DNA from: Solenopsis invicta
Lineage: Eukaryota; Arthropoda; Insecta; Hymenoptera; Formicidae
Assembly (NCBI RefSeq): GCF_016802725.1
Contig: NC_052665.1
Coordinates: 6,696,001-6,760,000, forward strand
DNA length: 64,000 nucleotides
Direction of reading: 5' to 3'
Shown here: in pieces, positions 35,891 to 48,766 of the stretch
How positions within the stretch are numbered: the stretch's first letter is position 1
How the letters are laid out: each line of letters starts with the position of its first letter
Notes under the pieces: model-generated
Seen by the model: only the letters and a program-made list of their open reading frames with translations
What the model was told of the DNA's origin: nothing
The model's database searches: none
Made by a program: the position numbers and the translations under genes

Positions 35891-36492
35891 AGTTTTAATA
35901 AAGTACCTAAAAATTTAGTTGGTTACAGTTTTGTGAAAATAATTTTGTTAAACCATTAAAATAAGTATGTAGGATGCTCAAGCTGGTTTCTAGAATACCA
36001 AAACTTTTTGCAGCATTGCTCATCACTGCTTGAATGTCCTTCATAATTATTTTACCCCTATTAAGTTAGTTCCCCTACCAGCGCAAAATTAATTTTAAAA
36101 TATTTCAAAATTAAGTGCTAATTAGGTACTAATTAGGTGCTGAAGCCTGGAATTAGGTGCTCGAACCGTTTAATAGAAAATTTAAAAAAAATTGGCTGGG
36201 GCTGACTTAATATTAAAACTAGCCTTCCCCAACAAAAAAATAAATATTTATTACGTAAATAAATAAATACAGTAGAATTAAATGCCAATTAGGTGCTTTA
36301 AGAAATAATAAAAAGAAATGAAAAATATATAATTATATATAAAATATTTTAAAATTAAATTTGCGCTAGTGAGAAAGAGGACTAGGCTTAATAAGAGTAA
36401 TTATTATGATGGTTTAATAAAGTTATTTTCAAATCTATATTTAACTTTAATAAATTTTTAGATATCTCAGCAAAATTGTGCTTTTCATGTGC
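35891..36492. mobile_element. MITE family 1 copy, split by a nested element
   Basis: 35891-36051 and 36398-36492 together make a complete family member. They carry the TAAAAATTTAGTTGGTTACA end, AATAATTTTGTTAAACCATT, CTTTTTGCAGCATT, TGGTTTAATAAAGTTATTTT and TAAATTTTTAGATATCTCAG. The nested element occupies 36052-36397. Confidence 0.8.
36052..36397. mobile_element. Family 2 MITE (~345 bp), nested; short relative of the foldback element at 51302
   Basis: The termini CCCCTATTAAG...CCAGCGCAAAATTAATTTTA (left) and the mirror ending in GGCTTAATAAGAG (right) are inverted repeats of ~55 bases. TAATTATT flanks both sides (36044-36051 and 36398-36405), and the host MITE copies elsewhere have it once. 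The duplication is therefore a target-site duplication of about 8 bases, possibly up to 10. The interior words TTAAGTGCTAATTAGGT, GCTCGAAC, AACAAAAAAATAAATATTTA and AATACAGTAGA recur at 51302-51570. No coding capacity. An 8-10-base duplication would suit hAT or Mutator-like elements. Confidence 0.85.
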
Positions 36493-38570
36493 AATACATT
36501 TTAATGTATTTTCTGTTTTTTTTTATTTTCTTTTTACTTCCTCATAATATTTCTAAAAAGATAACTTGGTTTCTCTGTACCTTTTACGCTAATGGTTAAT
36601 CGATACAATATAAAAAAAAACCACATATATATTTCATTACACTCTTTTCGTATTGTTAGCCAACGTTAACGGATTGCACCGAATGGCCACATAAACTGCA
36701 TGATGTTTATGCGCAAAAATATGCGCCAAGTAAAATTAAACGACTGACGATTCCCCAATGTCAGCCATTACCGGCAACGCTTTTATCCTAATCTCGATCT
36801 TAACGCGTTTTGCAGCGCAGCGTTTTTCCCTTCTAGTTTTCATGCAGGCGTTTATGTCGTATAAAGTTCGACGGATCGCCGTCTGGTTAAGAGCGACAAA
36901 AAAGGCTCGCAAACGCAGCGCGGAAATTGCGGGCGGGTTCCTTTCGGTAAGAACGAACCCAGGCGTTGACGAGTCGGGCGTCGCCTCAGTCTGCTTCGAC
37001 GTTATAAATTCTTTTATGGTCGTTAAATGGAGGTATATTATCCGCGACGTTGTTTGAAATTGTGTCCCCCCCTCCCCTCCTCGTCCTCGTTTAAACGTCG
37101 CCGGTCTTAAACTATTCCGCGCTGATTGACCGCGATTAAAACGACGAACGACGTCCACCATACCGCAAATGGCGTCCCCAGGCAGCTAGAGGAATTCTTC
37201 CAATCGTAACATCTGTCGCAGTAATTTACTAAATCCTGGGAGCAGTCGTTCGGAATTACCTACCCTTGACTACGGAGATATGAAGTGCGGGCGTTAAAGA
37301 AGGCGTAATGCGGATTTTAGCTGACCCTGGTGCCATCATTTTTCTCGTCTGACTAAGGATTAATAATGAAGGACTACTAGTCATTCAATCTCGTTTCCCG
37401 GGTTAATCGCTGGCATATCGCGAGCATTAGCATACGATAGTTCTTTAAACCGCCAAGCGAGTCGTGGAGAACGAGTTAATAGGGATCGCCGTCACGATGC
37501 TTGCGGAATAAATTAACTCGCCGACGGTTCGTTTGCCTCTTGAACGTGCCACTCGGAAGAAAAATTACACGGCTTCCGGTCCGCGCCGCTGTAAATGCCG
37601 CGCGAAACTTCCAGCTCCCCTTTTTCTCTTTTCATCGACGCTTAGCTCATCGTGTTTGCACGAAGATGGCGGCTTATCGCGCGCGTTAATACTTCGTTAA
37701 CATAACTAAATGAATCGAACAGCGTCCGGTCTCCGGCTTTACTATCGCCGGTGATAAACGACTCCTCGTTACGGCCGTTGCATTAGAAAAGGTGCGAATA
37801 GTCAGACCGGCCGCGCGCGGCCGAGCATCATTTTCTACCTTGCTGCGTCGGACTTTATGGCTGGTTGCATTAACTGTGATTAACTTTAGTCGCAGTTTAG
37901 ATTAGGTGTATATAGCGTTTTACGTCACTACAGTAAAATTAATCTCTTATATCTAACGTTAACATGTATGGCGTACAACTATGGCTATGAGGAAGATTTA
38001 AGGATGCTTTGGCTATATAATACGAGCTTTTATCAAAGTTTAAACAGTAAAGACTTCTTTAGATTTATGCTTCTTTTTCCTAATTAACAACCAAATTTCG
38101 GCCGCAAATGCCCGAATTTTAATTCTGAAACTATCTGCAAAAAAGAAAACAATGAAAAATTTGATTTATAATGGTTTTTGCAACGAAAATTATTATATTT
38201 TGTTGTAGTTTTAAATAAATGTTTTAAATAAAAGTTTTAAACGAGTAAATGAATTTAAATAAATTTTTGTACGAATATTTATTAGAGTTTTATTAGTAGA
38301 GAAAAAAATTTTGATTTAATTGGTAATGCTACTTCCCCATTAAATTTGCAAATAAATACTGCAAAACGCGATTTTACATATATATAAATTAAAAGTAAAT
38401 AAATAAAAAATGAAATTTTAAACTAATAAGTTAATTGTGCTAAAATTTTACATAGATACAAATGTAATACAAAAATATTCGATAAAAATTTTACATTTTT
38501 GATAATTCGAGATATGACTCGTACATCCCTAAAAAAATGAAAAAAAGATTACGCGATTAAAGAAAATGAC
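36493..38570. other. Gene-free stretch with large CpG island
   Basis: 36640-37900 is CpG-rich with opposite-strand overlapping frames (36736-37161 minus; 36758-37057 plus) and a perfect 16-base palindrome CGGCCGCGCGCGGCCG at 37808-37823. 37900-38570 is AT-rich. Confidence 0.45.
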
Positions 38571-38778
38571 TGACAGTACCTCAAATACTGAAAATTCAAT
38601 TTTAAATGCTTTTTTTTTTTAATTGAAAGATTAAAGTTTCACTTTTAATAAAATATTGTAACAATACGTAGACACACTTTAGAAATTCTAATAAATTTAA
38701 ATGCAATTATGCAATAATATAATTTGTATATTAAAAAAAGCATTTAAGATTGAATTTCCAATATTTGAGACATTGTCA
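38571..38778. mobile_element. ~208-bp MITE with ~50-bp inverted repeats
   Basis: Left TGACAGTACCTCAAATACTG followed by AAAATTCAATTTTAAATGC is mirrored at 38731-38778 by GCATTTAAGATTGAATTTCC and ATATTTGAGACATTGTCA. The ~108-base interior is AT-rich and non-coding. Confidence 0.8.
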
Positions 38779-41465
38779 ATAATTGAGCTAATTATCCTAT
38801 GCACTTTGTTTGGCTATTAACATGGGCAATATTAATAATTTTTCTTAATTAGTAATTTAATATAAACAATTTCTCCTATATCTAATTGTGTATGTGCTTG
38901 AATTACGATTTCAATACGCAAAAGAGATAAAAAACGTTAATCGGCATATTATTTAATAGTGGCTTTTGTGCAGCTCATTCTTACAATCGTGATATCAATA
39001 TGGATCTAGCTTTCGGTAAAATTATATTGAATTTATAAATTTTAACGTTAAAGGAGATTATTTATAATTTTGTATTTATATAAAAAATCCTGCGCGCTAG
39101 AATTTCCTCCTCCGCCTCTTTCCCTTACCACAGTAGCGATTAACAAGAGCGAGCAGCAGCTGCACGCGCATTATGTTGTGAAATTGAGTGCTAACAAGAG
39201 CCCAATCTATCGCAACTTCAGCGACGATACAACTTTGGCGTTGAAATGGGAAATCTTCCTGTCGTCAGCAGTGCTGTGGGCGCCGTTTCGCGAATGTATT
39301 GAAAGCCCCCGCACTTCGCCACGCTTGTCCCGTTCGTCTTTTGAAAATTAGCGCTTTACGGTTCTGTGAAATTTAATTTAATTATACCTGACATTTTGAG
39401 CTTTACCGCAGTAGATACTATTTTTTTTTTTGCGCGAACAGCATACGACTGTTAAAGTTTTTTCATTATAAATGTTACGTAGCTGTATCATTTTTCTACA
39501 TATTATTTCTCTACGAAGAATTTCATTAATTTCATATCTTCCTCAGAATTTAATTGTTTTAATTCTCGAAAAAAAAAAGAAAAAAAATCTCGTCCGAGTC
39601 TGTGTAATAGCCTCTCGTGTAGCATCGGGCATATCAAATTACAGTTTGCACGAGCGAAATTATTGCGCGTTTTCTCTCTCTGCCTTATACTATCTGAGGG
39701 TATGGAAAAAGCGAGAAATTTGCGCAGGCTGCTGGACACATGAAGGGTTAAAGCCGCGGCTGCACGTGATAAACGAATGTCATCGTTAGCGACTCGTCCA
39801 CCTCGCGCGGACGCTGGACGGCTATTTATTATGCGACGTCCTCTCTTTCTCTTTCTTTCTTCGTTCGCGGACCTTATCACGAACTTAATATATTATCACG
39901 AGTGGAATTGCCCGAGTCAGAAGCTTTTTCCCGCTCATCCGTGGGAACGAAAAGCGGGCCGTCATCGTCGCATCGAGTACTAACTTTTCGATAAAAGTAC
40001 CGACGAAAAAGAAGCGTCGCCCTCGTCGCCGATGTCGTCGCCACCATTAAAGAAGCACCCACATTCGAGTCCGTGAGGATCGCTTATAAAACACCGACCA
40101 CGATAATCGTCGGGAATTTAAGCAAACGCAGCGCGGCGAACCACTATGCGATCCTTTTCCCGAGCGTTATCGGAAACTGCTCGTTTCTTATGCGGCGCGC
40201 ATTTTCATGCCCTTTTGCAACCGTCGGTTCGAGATGTTCGGATTTATCGTGATTCGTGTGTAGAAATGTCGAATCTCGGTCATATTTTCTCGAAAGTCAC
40301 GTTTCTTGAGATCCAACTTGTGCCACGTTCGCGACCGAATCTGCGTAATAATGTTTTACATTTTAACTCCCAGCTGTGTTGTATTTTAACTCTTTCTGCA
40401 TTTTGCCCTTAAAATGTGAAACTTGCTTTCCGAGATTTAAACAGAGTCTTCATCTCGCCGGTCGCAGCTGGGTCGTACTGTGGCAACGTCATGTAACCAA
40501 ACGTACTTGCATTCAAAGAGAAAGAGAGAAAGAGAGAGACAGAGACGGGGAGGGGAGAAAAAGACCATGACCGGTTCTCGGTAAAGCGCTCTCCGGAGGT
40601 TTTTTACGTTTTACGACATTTTTAATCATCTGGAATTCACTTTCCACGGCAAATAAAGGAAGAAAAATGTCTCTCCCTTGCCTCAGTTTCATCTGGATAG
40701 ATTCCGAGAACGTTGCGCAACGGCACGTAGCGTCGCTCGCGCGAGCACCCGGAGGTGACGGGATCCTGAGCCTTCCGGCGTCAACAATTTCCGTCTACGT
40801 TTCCACTTTTTAATTACACGGACGCTCGACCTACGGTGTATTCGCAACGCTGATGGAGAACGTTCGCGTTGCACTCGACTTGAAGACGCCGCGCGCATCG
40901 CCCTCCTCAAACTTACCCCATCCGTCTCATTTTTGCGATCCCTCCCTATTACGAGAGATTGCATGTATCTCGCTTCTATTCACCCCTCGTTACGGTACCT
41001 CACCCGTCATCGAGTCGGTTACGTTAACTCGACTCGTCTTCCTTTTTGCTCGTTGAATCCCCTCTCGAGACGAGCGTGACGACGGCATATATTCACGCAA
41101 CATTATTAAGTTTATGTTACATATCTATATTTTAACAACGTTTTAGCGAATATTATACTGTAATGTGCCATGTTGCTGCAAGCTTTGGTGCTGTATAAAA
41201 ACTTTGCGTGTGCAAAATGGAGCGTACCCTATGTGGCTTCTTCTAGTGAGTAATGCTGCAGCGGCCGATTTCTGGCAACTTTAAATAGAGGGTGCATTTA
41301 ATATACGGCATTTAATGCACAGCAGTGTATTATACTTGCTCACTATCAATAAGTGGTTAGCAGTCAATTATGATTCGTTTTTATATATTTAGAAATCTAA
41401 CCAATCAATTATATTAAATTAATAATAAATTTGCAATACGGAAGGTAACCATAAGAAGAACTATT
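38779..41465. other. Gene-free stretch; CpG island 39080-41060
   Basis: 38780-39070 is AT-rich. 39080-41060 is CpG-rich with overlapping frames on both strands and a purine tract at 40517-40565. No splice-bounded frame stands out. Confidence 0.45.
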
Positions 41466-41570
41466 ATTTTAGTTACTAATTACTAAAAAAAATGTAATTA
41501 AGTCAAGTTATAGTTACAGAAAAAAGTAACTCTGACTGTAACTTCGTTAAAAGCAACGAGTTACTTCCCA
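41466..41570. repeat. Degenerate GTTACT/AGTAAC repeat
   Basis: Alternating TAGTTACTAATTACT, TTATAGTTACAGAAAAAAGTA and GTAACTTCG...GAGTTACTT words. This resembles a widespread GTAAC-type low-complexity repeat of insect genomes. Confidence 0.5.
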
Positions 41571-44500
41571 TTCCTGGAAAGATACATAGCACACTTGCAT
41601 TTGTCTGACACATGGCAAAGAAGTCACTTACAAATTATGTCACTTACAAATTAATTATTAGAATTTATCGCTAAAGAGATTTAACGAAATTTGACGGATT
41701 CGACGTCAAACGCTTCAGGGCGCGATGAATCGAATTGCGACGCTCGAATTGTCAACGGGTATTTAAACGGGCGAGAACAAACGAGTGGTGGACGTGCTCG
41801 GAAAAGCGTCGAACGCGGCCGGCGAGATTTTTCATTTAAAAAGCACGCTAGTTACTCGGCCGTGATGCATTCGTTCGTGTGTCGGTGGCCGATCTGACGT
41901 GAGCCGTGCTCGTGTCTCGTTAAACACGGCTGGTCGGGCGGCAGCCACGGCCGGCCGGACTTTGAGCGAGCGTACACACGACGCGCGCGGGCTGATAAAC
42001 ATACGTATATGCCGGCGAATACACGTACGATCGCGCGTAGCTACACGCACAGGCGTATATCGGATGATTCAGAGTCGCCATTTATTCATATAACTTCTGC
42101 ACGCAATATAGAAGATAAATGATGCGCGGAGGTCGGCTAGTGCGAGTAAAATCGAATAAAAGTAACATTTTTGCGCATACGAGTTTTTACGTGCAATTAT
42201 TTTTGACGGAGTATAAAATAAAATTTCGTTATTTATGGAATCATAAAGAGCGGTACGAAATAAATTAGTTGCATTTCAAGTACATAAATTTTCCACACTT
42301 TTTCAGAATTAAGGAAGTACATCCCAATTTTACCAGTAATTCAAATAACGGTGTAAAGCAAAATTGACGATAATGTCGCTAAATAAATTCCGCGAAAAGA
42401 ATGGAAAATGATTCATTCATTTGGTTTGTGCAGATGTTTAAGTGTTAAAAGGGAGCGTATAGTAATTCTGGGCCACCTTATACATACGTGTTGGCAGTGA
42501 ACTACCCTTCTGTAGTAAGCGGTTGACAGAGTGTTTCGGGACAATGTGTTTCGATATTTGTCAGGTCTGATCCTGACCCGCCAACATCGCGCGGCATGAC
42601 CTGGTTATGGATGCGCCGACCCTCCATGCGTTTATCCTTCGCAACCCTTCGCGGCGTTTAGGAGGGTGAAAGACGTAAGGCGGTTTGCGAAGCGTATGAC
42701 TGAACCCCGCAGATGTCGATACATGGTCGATTCGACATTGTATGTCGAAACAGCGCATTAGATATTCAAAACGCGGATACATGCAATTTGTAAAAGCAGC
42801 TGAATGACGGACGATAAGCCAGAGAATAGTGCTATCCGTGAAATTGCGTTATACCCGAGCACCGCTGCCTTTTTTTTTTATTACTACCGCGCTATCGGGA
42901 AAGATGCAAACGGAATGTATAACCTAATTAAAGCAATTAATGGCGTTATTGATAATCAAGCGATATCATCGTAAAATACGATGTGAAAATAAATTAAACA
43001 AAATGCAATGCACACACTGCAGGAATAATAATTATATTTACTACGCAATTAGTCGTTACACAGTGTTCGTGATGGGAGATATGCATTTACGAGCCATTCG
43101 CGTTAAGGGAGATGTAATCGTCATTTCACGTTCTGCACGCCGCAGTTACTCTTCTGTTCAAACAGATCAGACTCAACGGTAATCCCTCGAATCGATATCA
43201 TGTCGAAATGTCGACGTCGCATCGTATCGCGACGTTGACGGTTACCGATTTGAAGCACCACAAACCGCGACAATGGAGAGCCGCTTTTATGTCTCTATTT
43301 CTACGACTTCTTCATCCTCATAAAAACACATATATATATATAGTTCTCTCCTTATCTCTGATCATAATCGATGGCATTTCACACACGTGTCGTACATTTC
43401 ATGATATATACTTTTTTTTATTTTTTCTTTCACGACATCAGCGTAGAGGAATGTCTTGATTGAAAAGCAAAAGTCAAACGTCAGCAGGACCATAGATGAT
43501 AGCCCAAGTTGCAAGCGAGACAAGAAAGAGGGGAGCAGTGAAGGCTGGTTGCTACGCAAGTCGCGATTTTTAAGTGGATAATAATCAATTTCGCTCGTAA
43601 AAGAATTTCGTCAAAAATTGCTGAATGAAATATCCGAGGCACGCGTTTAATGAAAGCACTAGAAAAGCACGCGCGCGCACGTGCGAGAGGTTAAATAAAA
43701 CAATAAAATTGTTTCGCAAGAAGCGTTCTCTCCGAGGAACAATATTGCTTTTATTTTTCAAGAGATCCGCGCCATTTCTCTCGCCGTTTTGTAGAAACGG
43801 GGCGCTCTTTCTTTCGCATACTTTCAACTAAATGCGAGACGAGATGCATACTCGATAAAACAACGGTAGTAGAAGGGAAGAGATCCGTTACCAGGTTGCC
43901 TACGCCCGAGAAGATACGGGGGAGATGCGATGAATTATAAACGAGATGAAAAGTGGATCGCGCCGAGGATCCGGTGGTATGCGCGCGGTACTACCTTACA
44001 ATACGACTAACAGGCAATTCATTTCAAGTCAAATGCGGGAACCGTGCGGGTTAGAAATAGCACGAAATGCCAACGACGTCCGGTAATCAAATTACGCTCG
44101 AGTAAGAAACCGAGAATTCAGTGAGCACGTTCGTGCGATCATCGGCGATTGTACCGATTTCTTTTACGCCTCTTCCTCTTTCGCGGTTTGCCAAACATAA
44201 AATACAGCCAAAGCGTTGAAACCCTCGGGATTTCCGAGGAAGAACGGCGAGGGAGAGAGGGGGGGGGAGGAGAGGATGAAGAGAAAAAGACGGTGATAGG
44301 TTGAGGTTGGAAACAGCCGACCTGAAAATCGCAATTTCTGCTCTTTTCATCGCGTCCCTTTCTCCTTTCCTCCGAGCCGAACGATTCTGGCAATGGCGCT
44401 CTCCGATCGACTGGTTCGGCAGATCGGTGAGATCTATCGTCCTCAAGAGCGCCCTTTGGTACGTCGCATCGTATTACCTTGTCATAATGCTAAGAGTCGA

Positions 44501-44793
44501 TTTTCTCTTTTCGCGACACGGGGTGGAGGAAACCGCCGCGCGAGTTGCCTTTGACGCTGCAAATACGCCGGAAATGATTCGGTTTCCTTGCAGTGACTAT
44601 CAGCACGCGCACCAGTTGTATCTGGCGACGTTTCCGCGCGTCATGTCTAGAGAGTGTACACAGACGACGAAACGTATTAACATTTTATTCCGTCCTTATA
44701 TATTGTTCAAAAAAAATTTTATAATCAAGAAGGTCTACATATATCTGAACTTGAAAATAATCATGTCAGTTGTTTTCTTTTCTGTAGTCCAGC
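41571..44793. other. Gene-free stretch, mostly CpG-rich
   Basis: 41680-42150, 42420-43320 and 43450-44660 are CpG-rich with many short frames. A purine tract with a run of nine G lies at 44246-44290. The 211-codon frame at 44301-44936 runs into the dispersed repeat at 44794 and is not supported as a gene. Confidence 0.45.
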
Positions 44794-45113
44794 GTCGGAA
44801 AAATAATACTCACGTCACAGCAAATTTTTTTACTGATTCAAAATTCGTATTTTATACCTTTGAAAGATTTCAAGATTTAATTTGTACAATAGAAAAACAA
44901 GTTATAACTCGTTTTTTCATAATACTGATTTGTTGAAACTAGCTGGAATGTAGGAAACACCTTAGGTAATCGTTTACGTTATAAAATCAATCAAATCTAA
45001 TAAGGATTTATATTATTAATTCAAAATAATATGAATTTGAATGAGGTTCGAGTTAAAAAGTATAATCTATTAATATTATGTTTCTACAAATGTTTTATTT
45101 TCATTTTTATTGA
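44794..45113. repeat. Dispersed repeat pair, copy 2 (partner at 25286-25650)
   Basis: Same ordered words as 25286-25650. It begins near GTCGGAAAAATAATACTCACGT and ends near ATTTTCATTTTTATTGAGA. Confidence 0.75.
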
Positions 45114-47819
45114 GAACCACTTCATACATAAGTTTTATATTTATTTTATTTAAAAACCGGAAAGTGAAAGAAACTAGATATGCAAAAAGGAAAAAAATTA
45201 AATGTTCGATTTATATCTTCCCCTACTTAATCAACTTTCGTGAAGAATCAGAGTACAAATTTTGTTCCTACTTTAAACCTTCGTTAACTTATTATACACC
45301 TTTTAGACTTATTTTGGTACTACTTAAAATACTCAGAGTTTTTTTAATGCTACCTTATAACCTATAGCTTCTCTTTAGAACCTTAAAATTCTATCCAAGT
45401 CAAACTTTTTCTCCTACTTTTATCTCTATTAAAAATTTGTATGTTTTTTTTATGTTACTTAATTCGCAGCTCCCATTTAAAATTGTTAAATTCTATAAAC
45501 CTTTGCTTTTTTTTAATATTTTAATATTTAAATTTTTCTTAAACTTTTAATGATATCTCTTTAGTTAAAATTTCTAAATTTTAGTTGTTACAATATTAAA
45601 TATTTAAAACTTTTATTATATTAGTTACAAAATAAAAAGTTAAATAATAAAAAAAAACACTCGAGGGTATATGTAATTTGATAATACGCTCCTCATTTAA
45701 AACCAATGAGGAAGTGTGTGTAATTAAATGTCAAAATATACCTAAATTAGAAAATGTTTCGAAATGCTCAAAAGTAAAAACTCCTTATAACAATTGTCAA
45801 ATATTGTGCATTGACATATTAGCGCCACTGCTTAACAGCAGGCTACTAAACAAATAATTAAAAATAAGTAATTACTAGCAATTCATCCCCTATATAATAA
45901 CGGAAATAATTTACTGCGCTCATAATATTTACACAGTTCATAATACCATTTTCTTCTCTAGCGATATAAGATCGTAAACTTTTAGTATCTAACGCATCAA
46001 AGAAAAATAGGTAGGAATATGATGGAAACATTCGCACTTACGCTCTAATACACGCAAATTTAGATAATGTAACACGCATTATCGCGTCAAGAAAGAAGTA
46101 TCGGCGTCACCTATAACAGGAATAGACGGGAAACGCGATCATGGTGGAACGCGATATATATTTCTTCTTATTCGACTGCTTCTGCGACTTTTGCGAGCTG
46201 CGAGCGGGAGTCGACGAACGCTATTCAAGTTAAATGGATCCCGAGCTATTCGCCGCCGTTTTCTCGAGAACGTCGCCGAGGAGATGACGACGGAGACGAC
46301 CGTTCTCTACTTTCCTTTTTTCCCCCTTCGAGCGACAAGCTTTGAGAGTCGCGTCGATCGAAAGCCACGAGCTTTTCCCAGGGCCGAGGACCGACTGTCG
46401 CTGTTTGGCTTTCGCGTTTCGAAAGCCCCCAACCTGCAGGAGACGCCAAGAAAGGGAAGCTCTCCCAGCCGTCGTCGTCATTCCCTCGTTCGTGTATTAC
46501 AAGAGCGGAGTTATACACGAGCCTCTTTAAGGAAACGAGAGTCGCGCGCGCAGTCTTGTCCGGGGAATTTCGAGCGGAAGCACTCGTCGTCGCCTCTCTG
46601 CGCTTCATGGCGATTATCACGAGAACGCTATTAGAACGTGGCGGCGGCCGACTACACCGACAGCTCTCTAACGCGTTTGCTCTCGGGGCTTTCAGCGGAA
46701 AAGCTTCAGTAGTGTGCCGACTGTCGGCGCGGGGACTGAGACGAGTATTGGCAAAGTGAATCGCGAAGGTCCGGCGCGTCGGAAATTCGCTTTGACTAAT
46801 GTCGTCTACGCGTGAACGTCGCGCACACGGTAACGTTTGATAGAGCTTTTCGAATACTTTCATTATTTTGCTCGCCTTAATTGCTCGTCCGCAATCATCC
46901 GAGGTGTCTGCTGTCGAGCTAGATTGCAAACGTTTGTTTTTCAAATAAGAGCGAAATGCAATATAGTCGTTCGGACAACATTGCGTTATTGGGATTTTCA
47001 TGTGCCCTAAAGGCACAGCAAACTAAACTTCTATCGTGGCCACTTACAGTTTGACCGGAAGTCTGATACGTCGAATACAGCAAACAGGTTTCAATTAAAC
47101 GTGGCTAGAACGTGTGGCTACAAGCGTAGATAGTAGAGAGCTTAATTAAAAATTGATTTGCGATCGAAATAATGCATCGCGGCAAAGTTTCTGCAAACGT
47201 GCAGATTGCGAATCGCGGGGGCTAAAAATAGACTATATGAATAATTAGAGGTCCGCGTATTTTAGTCGAGATAATTTCAGTTCCGCATCACACGGGGATG
47301 TAAATTTTAAAGCGCGGACGCAAATTTAGATATGCCGAAAATTGGCTCTCATTCGCCGATAAATAACTGCGTACGGCGCCGCTTCTTTAAACCCTGAAAG
47401 CGTAATGCACTTTGAAATTATATCAAAGTAAAATTACGCGGCCGTTATTTCACGACTACGTCCAAAGATATGCTCTGTAATGGAAGAAACGCTGAGGCCC
47501 TTTGAAACCCGTTGCGAACACTCTTCCAGTAGCGCCAGTCACTTTTGTCACCTCTCTGTCAATGCCGCTTTATCATGAAGAACGACAAATCGTATTTGCG
47601 AATAAGGAGACCGTGCCAAGCCGTTCAACTTCGTTCGGCATTACATCAGATTTTAAGAACGATCCTTCCTGTCAATTTCGTTCGCATTTTCTTCCGTTCG
47701 AAGAGAATTAACTCAATTGATTTGATAATATATTTTTAATTTTTATCAGCGATATCAATAAATAAAATAAAATATTGAAAACATCAATGCATAGAGATGT
47801 CTACTCGGGAAAAATTACC
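45114..47819. other. Gene-free stretch: AT-rich then CpG island
   Basis: 45114-46020 is AT-rich; GCTCATAAT...ACACAG(T/C)TCATAATA near 45917-45961 also occurs near 20689-20733. 46080-47720 is CpG-rich. The longest frame of the window (46246-47016, minus, 256 codons) lies here but overlaps open frames on the other strand and is Ser/Arg-rich, as CGA-rich DNA predicts. Confidence 0.4.
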
Positions 47820-48570
47820 TCTTATACAATACCCATATAAGAAGCGATCTTATATGTTCACATATGAATTTTGGCCACATAAAAGCTTACATAGTCATAT
47901 AAGATTATATAAGGCTATGAAAAGTCATATTTGGGCATATATTTAAATAAATTTATAATTTCAAGTATTGTATTGTGATCATATTGTATAATCCTTTATG
48001 ACTTTATTATATAGGATTATATATTTACAATTGAAATTATACAATGCATGTTTGCTAAATAATACGATTAATGTATTTATTTATTAGAACAATATATAAT
48101 ACGTATCATATAACAGTTTTCACAAACATTACACTATTTAATATAAAGTAATTTCACTATTTATTATAAAAATAATATATATTAATTGATTGATAATTAT
48201 TGCTAAATTTTTAATTTTCATAAGAGACGGATAGTTGGCAGTTTGTTAAATGTTTCATTAAATAAGAAATGTTATGTAATTTATGATGTGTGTATTGTAT
48301 GCGTATAATATTATATACAAAATTCTTGAAATATAAAATGTTTTTAAACAATTAAACATCGTAATAAAAATATATTACGTAATTAATTTTTTATTTCTGT
48401 AACAAATTGTAACTTCATTATTTAAATATCTTAAGGTTTATAGAAAAATTGTAATAATATAGTAGAAGAATATTAGATCATATAAATAAACTATTACATG
48501 ATGAAATATAATAATACAAAAGAATATAAAATCATATATGTCTATATAAGATTATTCAAGATTACACTTT
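47820..48570. repeat. AT-rich element candidate with TATATAAG-type ends
   Basis: The left part is built from CATATAAGATTATATAAGGC-like words. The right end (48535-48570), read in reverse complement, resembles the left end (TCTTATATGTTCACATATGA against TCTTATATAGACATATATGA). The middle is plain AT-rich DNA. Boundaries are uncertain. Confidence 0.3.
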
Positions 48571-48596
48571 CATTTATATTTATTAATACGTAGGAA

Positions 48597-48766
48597 GAAC
48601 AATTTTGCTAAAATACAGAAATCTGATAATAATTATGTTGAACCATTAAACAATTTATGCAGTAGTTTCATCATTCTTGAACGTTTTACATAATTATTTT
48701 GACAGTTCAACATAAAATTATCTCTAAATTGCTAAATTTTTAGATAAAATTGCTCTTTCTGTGCAC
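48597..48766. mobile_element. MITE family 1, short copy
   Basis: CAATTTTGCTAAAATACAGA, AATTATGTTGAACCATTAAA, TTTTGACAGTTCAACATAAA and GCTAAATTTTTAGATAAAAT occur in family order, with an internal deletion. Confidence 0.65.

Noticed and set aside
36736..37161. 141-codon minus-strand frame
   Set aside because: A 99-codon plus-strand frame overlaps it; CGA-rich DNA lacks stops on both strands.
44301..44936. 211-codon open frame
   Set aside because: Its 3' third is dispersed-repeat sequence (copy at 44794) and the 5' part overlaps opposite-strand frames in a CpG island.
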